From: Corythucha ciliata
Lineage: Eukaryota > Arthropoda > Insecta > Hemiptera > Tingidae
DNA: 64,000 nucleotides
NCBI GenBank assembly: GCA_038030265.1
Contig: CM075938.1
Location: 2,085,009-2,149,008 of the forward strand
Direction of reading: 5' to 3'
Shown here: positions 45,455-55,895 of the stretch, in pieces
Layout: each line of letters opens with the position of its first letter
Numbering within the stretch: position 1 is the first letter of the stretch
The notes under the pieces: generated by a model
Told to the model about the DNA's origin: nothing
Seen by the model: the letters and a program-made list of their open reading frames with translations, nothing else
The model's database searches: none
Position numbers and translations under genes: made by a program

Positions 45455-46130
45455 AAAGTGGCTTCTGAGGATAACTTCACGGCTGAAAGTGAACAAAATC
45501 GCTAATCCACAAATAAATTAGGAAAAAGCACTGATTCGCGGATAAAATTAGGGAATACAGCGTTAATTCGGTGGGAAAATTGAGAAAAACCTCTCATTCA
45601 TGGCTCAAATGTATAAAATCGCTAATTATAGCGGCTAAAATAAATAAAAATGGCTATAATTAGGGCTTAAATTGGGACCATTTGCTAAATCAATGAAATA
45701 AATTGAGAAAATGGCAATTCGCGGTTTCCGGGGTCAACTTCGTGGCTAAAAATTGGGAAGAAAGTGCTCATTAGCGGCTAAAATAGAAAAAAACAAAAAA
45801 GTCACGGCAAAATTCGCGAATAAAATGGTGACAAATCGTTAATTGAGTGGAAGGGCTGAAGTGAGGAAAAAACGCTAATTCGCGGTTAAAATTGGTGAAA
45901 ACGCGGCTACGGAAGGCTGCGGCTACAGGTGAAACATTCGCCCGGGGGGCGCTTAGCAAGGCCGCGGCACTGAACGTCCTTAGGAGGATAAAATTGAGAA
46001 GGCAAGCTAATTTACTGTTCTTGGGCAATTATGCGGCTAAAAGTTCTATTAAAAAAAAAAAAAAAAACGCTGATAATCTGGGATAAAATTGCGAAAAGCA
46101 GACATATTCGTGGCTAAAATTGAGGAAGAG
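45455..46130 (+). repeat. 30-bp satellite block
   Basis: Plus-sense units ('gctaattcgcggttaaaa') directly abut the 20-bp minisatellite. 46131-47127 shows no gene. Confidence 0.7.
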
Positions 46131-47127
46131 TGCCACCCAGGGCTGACTCCCTGGTACAGCGCCCCCGCCATGCTTCAGTCATGATTACGGCAGGAGGAGC
46201 CTCCAAAATTCGTTAGCAATGTTCCGGCTTAATCTAAGAGACTAAGAGATATTTTTCTTCCCAGAGATTGAAGTCTCCTCACCCACTGATTACAACAAAG
46301 ATTCATTAATGCCATCATTTACAATTTTTAAAAGAGGAAATCCCCCATTTCCTTTCTCTGTCAATTCGTATTCCGTTCCAAGTCTCTTGAAAGAAGATGC
46401 AACTAAAATACCCCCCCCCCCCCCCACAGAGTGCATCGCGTTGCTAACTTTTTACAATCCCAAGGAAATTTCCATTGCCTTAGTATGTTAATTCCATCCA
46501 TGGAACAGAAAACAGGGGGGCAAGGGACAGCTGGAGAGTGGGAGAAGTTGCTATTGATCATGTAAAATACCAACGTTATTATCCCATTCGCAGTCAACGA
46601 CGGCCTAAAGGACGTCCTCTTCCCCCCCCCACCCCACTCCACCCATGGCATTAACAATGAGGCTCCCATGTTCGAGGGGTGTATAAGCGTTGAATTATAT
46701 TTAGAAAGGAATAAAGGGAGTCCTGCAGTTTTCCGGAAAGCCTTGAATCAGTCAACACGGTACATGGCAGTCCTTAAGAAACTATATTGAAGCTCCTTGT
46801 AGTGGTCAAAAGGGCCCGAGATGAAATATTAACTTGTCGAGTTATTAATTTCCTTTTTCGTTATTTATTGGCTAGAACCGACTCACTAACCCTTTCTAGG
46901 GATAGTTTTGAAGAAAGTTATCCATGTTTTTAACATTCAACTTTTCCATTAGCGAAAGTAATAAATCATTTAATTCAAGTGTGTCCCTCCCCATTACCAC
47001 CTCATGCTACTCCATCGTTCCCGCTGTCACGCTCTTCCGAGATTTGCGCTAATTCGTTTTGTTTCAAAACATTTTATCTAATAAGATATTTTTAAAACCG
47101 CTTTTTCATATTATTTTATAGTCTCAC

Positions 47128-47306
47128 CGTCGTATTGTGGGCTCGCACGCCCCACATTGTCCTTCCAGGAGCCACTGCTCGCAACGTTGGAAGAAGCCAA
47201 AGAACTTTAGTGGCTCCAGGGCTCGCACAGTATTCTGCCAATAGCGAAAGCGATTCGCCCGTTTCAGCTGTTCTTGACGAATTTTTGGCCACGACCATCG
47301 GTACTC
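47128..47306 (-). CDS. IgSF surface protein, fourth exon in window (start of last Ig domain)
   Basis: Acceptor ttttag precedes 47306; donor gtgaga follows 47128. 179 nt: two bases complete the Gly codon of the preceding exon, and it ends in phase 0. Reads VPMVVAKNSSRTAETGESLS, then LLAEYCASPGATKVLWLLP, with the B-strand Cys and C-strand Trp of an Ig domain. Ends VRAHNTT, a possible N-glycosylation site. It continues in the last exon across a 5.7-kb intron. Confidence 0.78.
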
Positions 47307-48090
47307 CTAAAAAAAAAAACAGACAGTAAATAAATCGTTAGCCTATTGATATTTTTCGCGCTCTTCTTTGCCCTTTGAAAGATCGAATTTGCGGTTGGGT
47401 GCCCCCCCCCCTCCAAATCTGAATAAAGTGATGCTCGTGTATGTTGCTCTGGGTAAACATTTCCATGTCAAAGAGCTTTATCAGCTCTTTGAAAAAAGTA
47501 GGTGTAGTGGAAGTGGGTGGTGGAAAACATAGTAAAGGATGAAAAAGAGGAAATTTACATTTGTATATTCCTAAAAAGAAGAAAAAAAAATCTTTGGCGA
47601 GACAAGAAAAACAAGTAATTTGCTTTCCCTAACAGAAGCAGCTAGATATTTTGGATTATTCGTATCCCCACCCTATTTTTTGAAATGTAATAAATAAATA
47701 ACAAAACAAAAAAGAAAATTTGAACCCCAGCCCTAATGCAATTTTCGTTGAATTCAGAAAAGACTCATTCCTTACGCTCTACCTCTTTTCTATGCCCTCG
47801 CTTTTTTCTCTTTCCCTGTACTGATCCTGTCAAAGGCCAAAACTCCCTTTTACAAGTTGGAAGAGCGGTGATCTGGAATGATTACCCTCATTTCAGAAGG
47901 TGCCTTTTCTTCCTTGTTTCTTGTCTATCCAATCCCAAACTTCTCCCTTTTAACCTTTACCTTCAATTTCTTTGCATGTTTCCTCTTTTTTTTTTTGGAA
48001 ACTATTCGAATGAACGAACGAACCTCCTTCCTCCCCTTCCCAACTATATAATGAAGAAAACTGTCGGAAGACGAGGAACAAAATAATTAC
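47307..48090. other. IgSF intron
   Basis: Low-complexity sequence with a C run at 47402-47411. The plus-strand ORF at 47736-48086 has no recognisable domain. Confidence 0.5.
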
Positions 48091-48390
48091 CAGTAACTTT
48101 AAGATGAACATTGTGCGTTCGCCAAGCGTTCAGGCGATCCGGTTCAGGTGCATAGCACCGGTAGTGACCCGCCTGCTGGTATAGGACGGAGTGAATGGCC
48201 AGTGGAGCTCCCGGTCCCAGGGGTGACACCTGACCAGTGGTGGACACCCTGCCCCAGCAACCCCGTTCACTGCCACCGCATTCAAGTTGAACGGCTCCAC
48301 CGACTGAGACTTCAACGGAACCGGTCGCTGCTTCTGTACTTCCACCGACGACCGCTTCCAATTCGGCGGCTGATATTTCACCTTCGCCAT
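48091..48390 (-). CDS. IgSF surface protein, third exon in window (complete Ig domain)
   Basis: Acceptor gtttacag precedes 48390; donor gtaatt follows 48091. 300 nt, phases 2 in and 1 out, matching both neighbours. After a Glu/Ser/Thr-rich lead it reads VEVSVGGAVQLECGG (B-strand Cys), GCWGRV, and HSVLYQQAGHYRCYAPEPDR, with the Tyr-x-Cys of strand F, then VHLKVTG. One full but short Ig-like domain. Confidence 0.85.
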
Positions 48391-48459
48391 CTGTAAACAA
48401 ACAAATTCTTATTTCCCCTCCTGTTGCTTTTACGTTGACTGTTGAATTTTGATACTTAC

Positions 48460-48606
48460 ACCTAATGTTAAGGAAATAGCCTATCGAAGAATATGTCGAC
48501 AGTAAATGCCTGGTAGTACACTTATACCATCCTGAATGCTCCCTTCTAATTGAAGTGAAATTTAAATAACCGTCGGCGGTCTGTTCCACAGGAGGAGAAG
48601 CGTCAT
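48460..48606 (-). CDS. IgSF surface protein, second exon in window (second half of an Ig domain)
   Basis: Acceptor ttccag precedes 48606; donor gtaagt follows 48460. 147 nt, phases 2/1. Reads DGYLNFTSIRREHSGWYKCT, then TRHLLSTYSSIGYFLNIR. SGWYKC is a textbook Ig strand-F D/S-x-G-x-Y-x-C motif. Its other half, with the B-strand Cys and the Trp, is in the exon at 63646, 15 kb upstream. Confidence 0.88.
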
Positions 48607-49024
48607 CTGGAACATGAAAATAATTGATCATTTTGGTGGTTGGAATTGACAAACGTTACGGCCTCCCTAGACGGTCAAGTTGCTTCAAATCATAATGCTC
48701 GATTGATCAACTATTCATTGATTTGAAATGATTGAATTGATCAACTATTCAAGTGTGAAGAGATAGAGACCCAGTTGTTCGCACCCGTGAGCAGGCGCGG
48801 ATCCAGCAGGGGGCTAATGGGGCTTTAGCCCCCCCCCCATTGGGCTGAACCTCCCCCAAATTTCCCTAAACCCCCCCTCATCAAAGCCAAATTTCCGAGT
48901 TTTCAAACTATCTCAAAAGAAAAATCGTGAGAACAAAGGGGGTAGGGCTTGCCACAATTCATGACCAATTCTACATGACTCGTTTGGGAAGGCTATACAC
49001 TCAGCAAAGTTATCTTATTTTGTG

Positions 49025-49225
49025 TTAAATAAGTAAATTAATTAACTGATTTTACCCGGACGACACGGAAAGGCAAAGCCTAAAACAATTCGAGCTTTGA
49101 GAAAAAAATGGGCTCCCCGACGGGATTTGAACCCGTTACGGGTTTTTCTCGAAGCTCGAATCGTGTTAGGCTTTGCCTTTCCGTGTCGTCCGGGTAAAAT
49201 CAGTTAATTAATTTACTTCTTTAAT
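49025..49225. repeat. Foldback with tRNA T-arm-like loop
   Basis: Arms of about 75 bp ('gattttacccggacgacacg' at 49049 and its complement near 49195) enclose, on the minus strand, ACGGGTTCAAATCCCGT (49115-49140). That is a T-arm with a perfect pol III B-box, followed by T7. No D-arm or acceptor partner exists, so it is not a tRNA gene. It may be the relic of a tRNA-derived SINE or an antisense tRNA insertion. Confidence 0.6.
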
Positions 49226-50608
49226 TAAAACACCGGCGACAGAAACCCTCGTATCAATTATTTTGTGTATTTTTTCAATTCATCTGCCGAGCTCCGGTGC
49301 AGCGTCGAATCTAGACCTTTAGGGGCCCAGAAAAAGGTCAAGAAAAGTTGTATACTGTCGAAAAGTGTCAACAAATAATCGGGACATACGCGGATACAAG
49401 CAGACGTGAATGCAGTGGGGTGAATTCCAAGCTGTTTATCGGGGCCAAATTGCTCTATTCTAGTTTCTTCTATACAGAAATACAGGATCGCATTACAATC
49501 GTAGTTTAAAATCCCCAAAATTTGGTTTTCTCGACCAATAACGGGTCATTTGGACGATGATATGGCTATATACGCTATACAGAGACCCATTTTTCATCAC
49601 GACCTCACAATGCGATCAGAAATTGCGAAAAAATTACAACAAATTGACGATTCAAAAACCAACTAACTTAGCCTCAAAATATAGAGGTATATAAGCTTAG
49701 GTGGTTTGGCTTGAAGAACAGTCCAAATTCAAAATATACATAATTTAATTAATTAATAATTAATCCGGAGGACCTTGACCCTTAAAATTTGGGTTTACTC
49801 ACCTCCACGTCCCTCGTCCAAGGCTTGTCCGTCCTTCGATCCTGTACAGGAGTGGTGAGGAAAGGGAACAATTGGAATTGGACCGAAATTGTGGAACCCG
49901 AACGACGTCACAACGCGAGAGGTGGCAAATAATAGTTTTGTATTTTGCAGAATCTTCCGCACACAACTGTCTCTCCACGAAAAATAAAATGAGTACTTTC
50001 AAAGTGATCAACAAAGGTGAAGGTGCCGGGAAGGAAAACGTTGGCCTACTAACCAATTTTCTTACGAGGGGCGAAGGGCTAAATCTTGTCGCTTCCCCAC
50101 TTAAATTCACTTCCTTTTTTTTTTTCAGGCTACTAGGAAAGGGGAGGCAATTCCGCGCAAACAAGAGCGCGCAGCAAGAGACTGCCAGACAACTTGACAT
50201 GTGAGGGCGCAACGATGTTTATGACCAACGAAAAGCGTGGGAGAGATATATGAAACCAAAAGAAAAAGAAATAACATAAAATAAGACCAAGAAAATCAAT
50301 TTAGAAAAAGTGCAAAGCAAATGGGGTAAAAATCATATTGCAACGCAAACAATATGAGTGAGCAACCGACCTAATAGAAAAATAGAGAACACATGAAATA
50401 AGAAAAAAACCAAAGGAAAATATGTATACATAATTTTTAATGATTCTAAATCGAAGAAGTACGGAGCAAAACAACGAGAAACCGCATAAATAAAGAAAAA
50501 CCAGGAAATATAAATTCGAAAAAATGCAAAAATCTAGGAATCTTGTAACACAAACAAATCAAACAGTAACCAATAATAGAAAAATAGATAGAAATGAACA
50601 TAATCAAC
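49226..50608. other. Gene-free stretch inside the hAT-like element
   Basis: Open frames at 49799-50212 (minus) and 49872-50204 (plus) overlap and show no domain. Could include remains of the BEL 3' region or LTR, but I could not match a partner repeat. Confidence 0.35.
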
Positions 50609-50631
50609 AAATGTTTTTTTTTTTTTTTTTT

Positions 50632-51115
50632 TTTTTTCATTGTGAGGGTAGAGGACATAAGTTTTCACACATTTGACATTAGCTTCCCAAATACCGCCAA
50701 AATGAGGAGCCGATGGAGGGTTCAACCGCCACTCGATCCGGCGATGGCCTAGTTCAGATCCTACCGCATTGTTGTAGTCATGCGATACTAAAACACAGTA
50801 CAACTCACCGAGAGAATTTTTTGCTCCCACGAAATTAGTACCTTGATCTGAACAAATTAGAGAACAGGGTCCACGACGCGAAAGGAAACGGCGAAAGGCT
50901 GCGAGGAAACAATTAGTCGACAAATCAGAGGCCAATTCGAGGTGAACTGCTTTGGTCGCTAGACAAACGAACAAACAAATATACGCTTTTGTACTCCGAG
51001 CACCTCGTTTTCTGAACATGGTAATGGGAAAAGGTCCGGCGTAATCCACCCCGCAAGTAACAAAGGCCTTTAAAGTATGAAATCGAGAAGTGGGTAATGG
51101 CGCCATTTTTGGCTG
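50632..51115 (-). pseudogene. BEL/Pao integrase core, truncated
   Basis: CGVDYAGPFPITMFRKRG (first Asp), ICSDQGTNFVGA (second Asp) and APHFGGIWEANVKCVK (Glu) give the DDE triad. A few codons later the frame becomes a poly-Lys run from an A homopolymer. The DUF5641-type C-terminal region is missing. Confidence 0.85.
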
Positions 51116-53090
51116 AAGGGGCTTTGGTTTGAACCCGAAAGCACCAGTTACATTTTTTCACTTGACGACGGACTAGTGCACGCGCCGAGATAATCCAAAA
51201 CTTGAGATGAACTATAGACAATAGTAAATGCGCTCCAGTGTGTAAATTGTCTTTATGGCATTGGTCCACCAGAAGCTCTACAAATTTTCCAGTTTTTGGT
51301 AACAATACTGGATGCCTACGCTCGTAAGGCAAACCAGAGTTTTGGAGACGTCCTCCCACCCTTACTACATCATTGTCCAAAAATAGTCCCAACTTTGAAA
51401 TGAGAGGATGTAGTTTTCGTCCCGAGGTTTCGGAGCAATTAGCCTTCTCCAGATCTGCAACGATATCACTCAAACAAGTCTCCTGAATGCGTCGACACCA
51501 CAACAACTCGGCGTTCTCCAACTCGGAGGCAAGTAACGGACTCGAACGAGGTTTTGACCGACATACTACGCGCCGTACGATTGCTGTTACACGAATCAGT
51601 CGTCGATACGATGAAATCTTGTCTAAAAGCGGATCTAAAACCCATTCCGTGGGAGATATTACAGCATTGCAAATTTGAAGTTTTTCCTCCGGGGGTGCGA
51701 TCTCTCCTACTAACTCTTCGGCTCCTTTAACGGGCCAAGTATCCTCGGGAGAACAAATCCAAGAGGGTCCATCGAACCACAACGAATGGGAGATGAAGTT
51801 TTCCACCGAGAGTCCTCGGCTCAAGCAGTCAGCTGGATTCGTTGCACCTCTCACGTGGAACCAGTCTGAGGGAGGTACATTTTCCTGGATCTGAGTCACT
51901 CGGTTGGCGACGAAGACTGACCACCTAGAGGGCGAGGACGATATCCACTGAAGAGCAACAGTGGAATCCGAAAACGCCCTGACGCCGGCGATTGGATGAC
52001 GAGCGGAAATAGTTTCCCTAACGAAACTGAGTAATTTTGAAAGCAGCAAAGCTGCACATAACTCAAGGCGTGGGATGCTAACGCATTTTTCGGGCGCGAC
52101 CTTGGATTTCGCACAAACAAAGCGTTTACTGGTTCCCGTAGCGTTCGATGTACGGATATAGACAACGGCACCATAAGCAGAATTTGAGGCATCCGCGAAA
52201 CCTACGAGAAGGGTGTGGTCCCCAGGCTCGACCGAAAGAAAGCGGGGGAGGGTGATGTCTTTTAAACGAGAAAGGCTATTAGAAAAATTCTCCCACTGAC
52301 GACAAACTTCCCGAGGAGTCACTTCGTCCCAATCGATTTTCAACGCCCTCAAAGTTTTAATGAGCCATTTAACAACCACAGTAACCGGACTGAAAATTCC
52401 GAGTGGGTCAAAGATACGAGCAATCGTGGACAGAATAGCACGTTTGGTGCAAAGGGACGACTGATTCGGCAAATCAACGTGAACAGAAAACCTGTCTTGA
52501 ACTGGATCCCAACGAAGGCCCAACACCTTCAGAGACAACTCCTTGTCAAATGAAAGAAGATCCACCGAGCGATCCTCCTCGGGCACCTCGGACAAAACCT
52601 TTGAAGAGTTAGATGACCACTTGGTCATACGGAATGAGCCTCTTTTAAAAAGACAGAGTAGGTCTCGATAGAGCTCACAAGCCTCAGATTCCGACGATAA
52701 TGAATTTAAATAGTCATCCATGTAAAGGTCGCGGTTCGCCGATTCAAGAGCTTTAGGAAAGTTGACTCCCTCCAATTCAACTAAATATCGGATAGTCCTG
52801 AGTGCTAGATAGGGAGAACACGACAATCCAAATACGACAGTATTCATTTGATAAATTTTCAATTCATCTTGTGTGGAGGAACGCCAGACAAGGCGTTGGA
52901 AACGGCGGTCAGCGTCTTCGACCAATATACGCTGATACATTTGTTGGATATCTGCTGAAAGAGCGTACCGAAACAGACGAAAGTTTAACAAAATCGAAAC
53001 TAAGTCTCTTTGTAATTTTGGACCGGTGTGTAACAATGCATTCAAGGAATAGCCCGAAGTCGACTTAGCACTTGCATCTAAAACCACCCT
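51107..53090 (-). pseudogene. BEL/Pao RT, RNase H and integrase zinc-binding region
   Basis: Long intact frame: VVLDASAKSTSGYSLNALLH, ALSADIQQMYQRILV, and catalytic LYMDDYLNSL (YMDD). Then the Pao region (LKVLGLRWDPVQDRFSVHVD, RIFDPLGIFSPVTVVVKWLI), RNase H (LVGFADASNSAYGAV, IPRLELCAALLLSKLL, AFSDSTVALQWI) and an H2C2-type integrase leader (HLKFWIISARALVRRQVKKC). It shifts frame near 51110-51125, before the integrase core. This part could still fold, but there is no start codon context or intact polyprotein. Confidence 0.9.
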
Positions 53091-53699
53091 AAAGGCGTAC
53101 TGGTACTACTGGACTTAAATACTCCGTGGTGCGGAATATAGTACGCTGTACCCTGTCCTGTGTTTTGTTCGAAGGCACTAGAGACATATACCCCCTTTCG
53201 AGATAGCCCGTCATTACTTCGACATACTGTTGGTGTAATTTGCCGTGGGCAAGAAGACGCCTTTCCATCGACAAAAAACGTTTCGTTGCTAAGGGTAACG
53301 ACTCTCCTAAAAGGGAGGGGGAACGATGAAAAGGTAACGACACAACAAACCGACCTTCGCTTGTTCGTGACACGGTGCTCAAAAAATGCTTCTCGCAATA
53401 TTCGTCTTCCAGTGAAGTTGGATTACAAGTAGGAACCTCTTCCAGCGCCCAAAATTTTGATATTATTCCCTCTAAGGAATCTTCAACACAAACATTAAAT
53501 ACTTTAGCGACGGGGGTTGATAAGTATCGACCGGTACTTCTCCCATGACTAGCCACCCCAAAGAAGACTCAATGGCCACCGGGCCGTTAACGGGCCCCAC
53601 GATTTTGCGTCCTCCAACAAGGACTGACCACAAAGCTGCCCCTACCAATAAATCAACTGGGCCAGGAATGTCGAAGCTTGAGTCGGCTAACTCAAGACC
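53089..53699 (-). pseudogene. BEL/Pao protease end and start of RT
   Basis: IPGPVDLLVGAALWSVLVGG and GPVAIESSLGWLVMG end the DUF1758 region. After a shift near 53515 come VEDSLEGIISKFWALEEVPT and ERRLLAHGKLHQQYVEVMTG. A further shift near 53165 gives AYYIPHHGVFKSSS, the first RT block. Three frames must be combined, so it is clearly broken. Confidence 0.8.
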
Positions 53700-54762
53700 T
53701 TTGAACAGCTTTGGAAGGCAATGTGTCCGTAATCTCCTCCAAAACTAAAGCTTCTACTTGAAATTTCCTCTGAGGGAAAATCCTAGACGAGAAGGAAAAT
53801 GAGGTTTTTTCCTTAATGGAAGCAACGCCTTGCGCTAAGCAAGTTACGTGAGATTTGGTGGGTGAGGTGAGGAGACCAAGGCGTTCACATGCCTCCTTTC
53901 TAATGAAATTTGCCTGAGAACCCCCATCGAACAGTGCTCGCAACAAGAAAGGCTGACCCGTGGTGCGGTGCAAAACTACGACTTGTGCGGTGGAAAGTAG
54001 AACGAGGGAGTGCTGGCAGACGTTAGAGACGACAGTTGGGGTGGGAATGAGTTCGGCAGTAGAAGCGACCGTGCTTTGCGATGGAGCCGACGGTGAGGGA
54101 GTGTTGGTGGGAATCTGAGGGAAGCTGACTTCTTGCGAAGTCCCTTCAAAATGAAGCAAGCCATGATGGCGTCGTTTGCAGCGAGAACAATTAAATTTCG
54201 AGGGGCATTTCTCGACTGAATGTGAGAGAGATAGACAGTTGAAACAACGACGCGCCTTTTTAACTTGCTCGAACCTTTGTTTTGAATTCATTTTCAGAAA
54301 TGAAGGACATTTGTACCATGGATGGATTGGGACGGTAGAGCAAAGAGAGCATTCTTGATTGGTCGTTGACGCACTACTCGAGGACTCTGGTTGTTGGGCA
54401 ACAAAAACTTGAGGGCTTTTCCCTGGACTCTTCCCAGAAGGTGTGACTTTCATCGAGCGAGATACGATTTTTGCTTGAGAGCGGACAAAATCAACTAAAC
54501 TTTGGAAGCTAGGCAACCCATCCTCCCTCGAAAACATGTCAAAATGCCGAACAGTCTCTGCATCAAGCTTCTTACAGGCGGTATTTACTAAGAAGAAATC
54601 AAACAAATCTTCTATTTCGAGTCTTTTTAAAGCGAGAGCAGCCTCGACAAACCCTTCTAGAAAAGAATTCAGCCCCTTTTCCGATTCCTGACTGATCGGT
54701 TTGAAATTTACTAGTTTATCTAGATACTTAATAATTACCCAGCGCCCTTTTGTCTTCGAATC
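53700..54762 (-). pseudogene. BEL/Pao gag zinc knuckles and DUF1758 protease
   Basis: Continues in the gag frame: DLFDFFLVNTACKKLDAETV, ECSLCSTVPIHPWYKC, RCFNCLSLSHSVEKCPSKFN (CX2C...HX4C knuckle), CSRCKRRHHGLLHFEG, then the protease LLRALFDGGSQANFIRKEAC. The active-site triad is normally D-S/T-G; here it reads DGG, which should be inactive. A frameshift near 53700 precedes the protease C-terminus (IPGPVDLLVGAALW). Confidence 0.85.
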
Positions 54763-55341
54763 TTATATACTTATTAATCTATTTATTAAAGTGTCTAAGA
54801 GGAGTTTATAGTTGGCCTCGGAAGGAGGAATTCCGGTGATTATACTTTTAGCACTCCCCGTCAGACGAGTGACTAAATAGTTTACCCTCTCTAGATCGGA
54901 CAAGGATTCATTTTCGTGAATTAATTTAATGAATAAATTATAAAACGGGGTCCAATTTTCAGGAGACCCATCGAATTTTATTATTTGAATGGGTTCAAGT
55001 TTGATTTTGCAAAGCGGTGCCCCCTGCCTCCCCTTATCTAGATTCCTGATTGACGACAATCTTTTAGCGACAACCGAAATTTCATCCCATAAATCCCTTA
55101 AGGCCGTCAATCTGGCAAACGAGGGAGTATAATGAGGATCCACTTCCAACGCTGTGGTTTCCAACTCCTCCGAAAAGGTTACAAAATCTGATACAAGCTC
55201 TGGAACCCGCTCGGCTTTGGTGAGAAATAATTCCTCGTTGTCCGCCGTGACGTGTTTTGACAAGTCGTAAATTTTTTGGACTTGCTCAAAAATACCCTCT
55301 ACCCGAGAATTTAAAATTTTAACACGTACCTTCCCAGACAT
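54763..55341 (-). pseudogene. BEL/Pao gag N-terminal part
   Basis: Starts MSGKVRVKILNSRVEGIFEQ at 55339-55341. The segment PIQIIKFDGSPENWTPFYNL and LIHENESLSDLERVNYLVTR, then LTGSAKSIITGI, are the DUF1759 gag blocks of BEL/Pao polyproteins. TAA at 54763-54765 interrupts a frame that otherwise continues (KTKGRWVIIKYLDKLV), so this is a nonsense mutation rather than a domain boundary. Confidence 0.85.
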
Positions 55342-55598
55342 GGTAATTAGAAATTAGAAGAGCAAATAAAGAAATGTGTGTGAGGATTCTACGAGTGAAT
55401 GGTGAGTGAAAAGTTGCCTTCTAATTCAATGAGTAAAGTATAGGTTTCGTAGGCAAAAAATGAATGAAAGAAAGAGACAGCTGTGTACATAGATTACTAG
55501 CGAAAGATGGGAAAACTTGACCTTGAAGAGGTTTTCACAAAGAGAAGAGATAGAAAAAATACTATAATTTTTTATAGTATGCGACAAAGATAAGAAAC

Positions 55599-55895
55599 TT
55601 ATAAGTGGACTTTGACGTGCTCACACCTGGACGTGGACGTGGACACCTTCATTAGGACGCATTCAATCGATATTGGTCGATAGCCACAATAGGCGTCAGT
55701 TCCCTTTTTGGGGACAGGGATTACTCGAGCAATCTTAAAGTAGGCCGGAATTTCGCCTGCATGAATAATAGAGTTGAAGACGAAGCAAAGCGGCTCCACG
55801 ATTTCACGTGCAATATGCCTTATCATGCCAATTGTCATCCCATAAGCATCCATCGATGAACTTATCTTAGCACCTTGGACTAATTGTTTGGTCAC
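55599..55895 (-). pseudogene. LINE reverse transcriptase fragment
   Basis: IVEPLCFVFNSIIHAGEIPA, YFKIARVIPVPKKG and YRPISIECVL are the first fingers-domain blocks of a non-LTR retrotransposon RT. About 100 residues remain. The FADD catalytic region is absent and the frame breaks right after VLMKV. Neighbouring 55342-55598 and 55896-56280 show no further LINE or LTR sequence that I can recognise. Confidence 0.8.

Larger units (their letters stand above)
50609..55341 (-). mobile_element. BEL/Pao retrotransposon, 3'-truncated and multiply broken
   Basis: On the minus strand: gag (DUF1759-like), zinc knuckles, DUF1758 protease, RT, RNase H, integrase, in the order typical of BEL/Pao. The integrase stops after its catalytic Glu and is followed at once by an A run (50615-50637), so the rest of the integrase and any 3' LTR are missing. 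No 5' LTR could be paired. At least five frame changes and one in-frame stop are present. Confidence 0.88.

Noticed and set aside
47736..48086. Plus-strand ORF of 116 residues
   Set aside because: Low-complexity Phe/Leu/Ser sequence within an IgSF intron, no domain, no start or splice context.
49110..49140. tRNA gene
   Set aside because: Only the T-arm is present; no D-arm, anticodon arm or matching acceptor strand upstream on the minus strand.
50446..50608. BEL 3' LTR between 49.8 and 50.6 kb
   Set aside because: No matching repeat was found upstream of gag (55342-55600), so an LTR pair cannot be supported.
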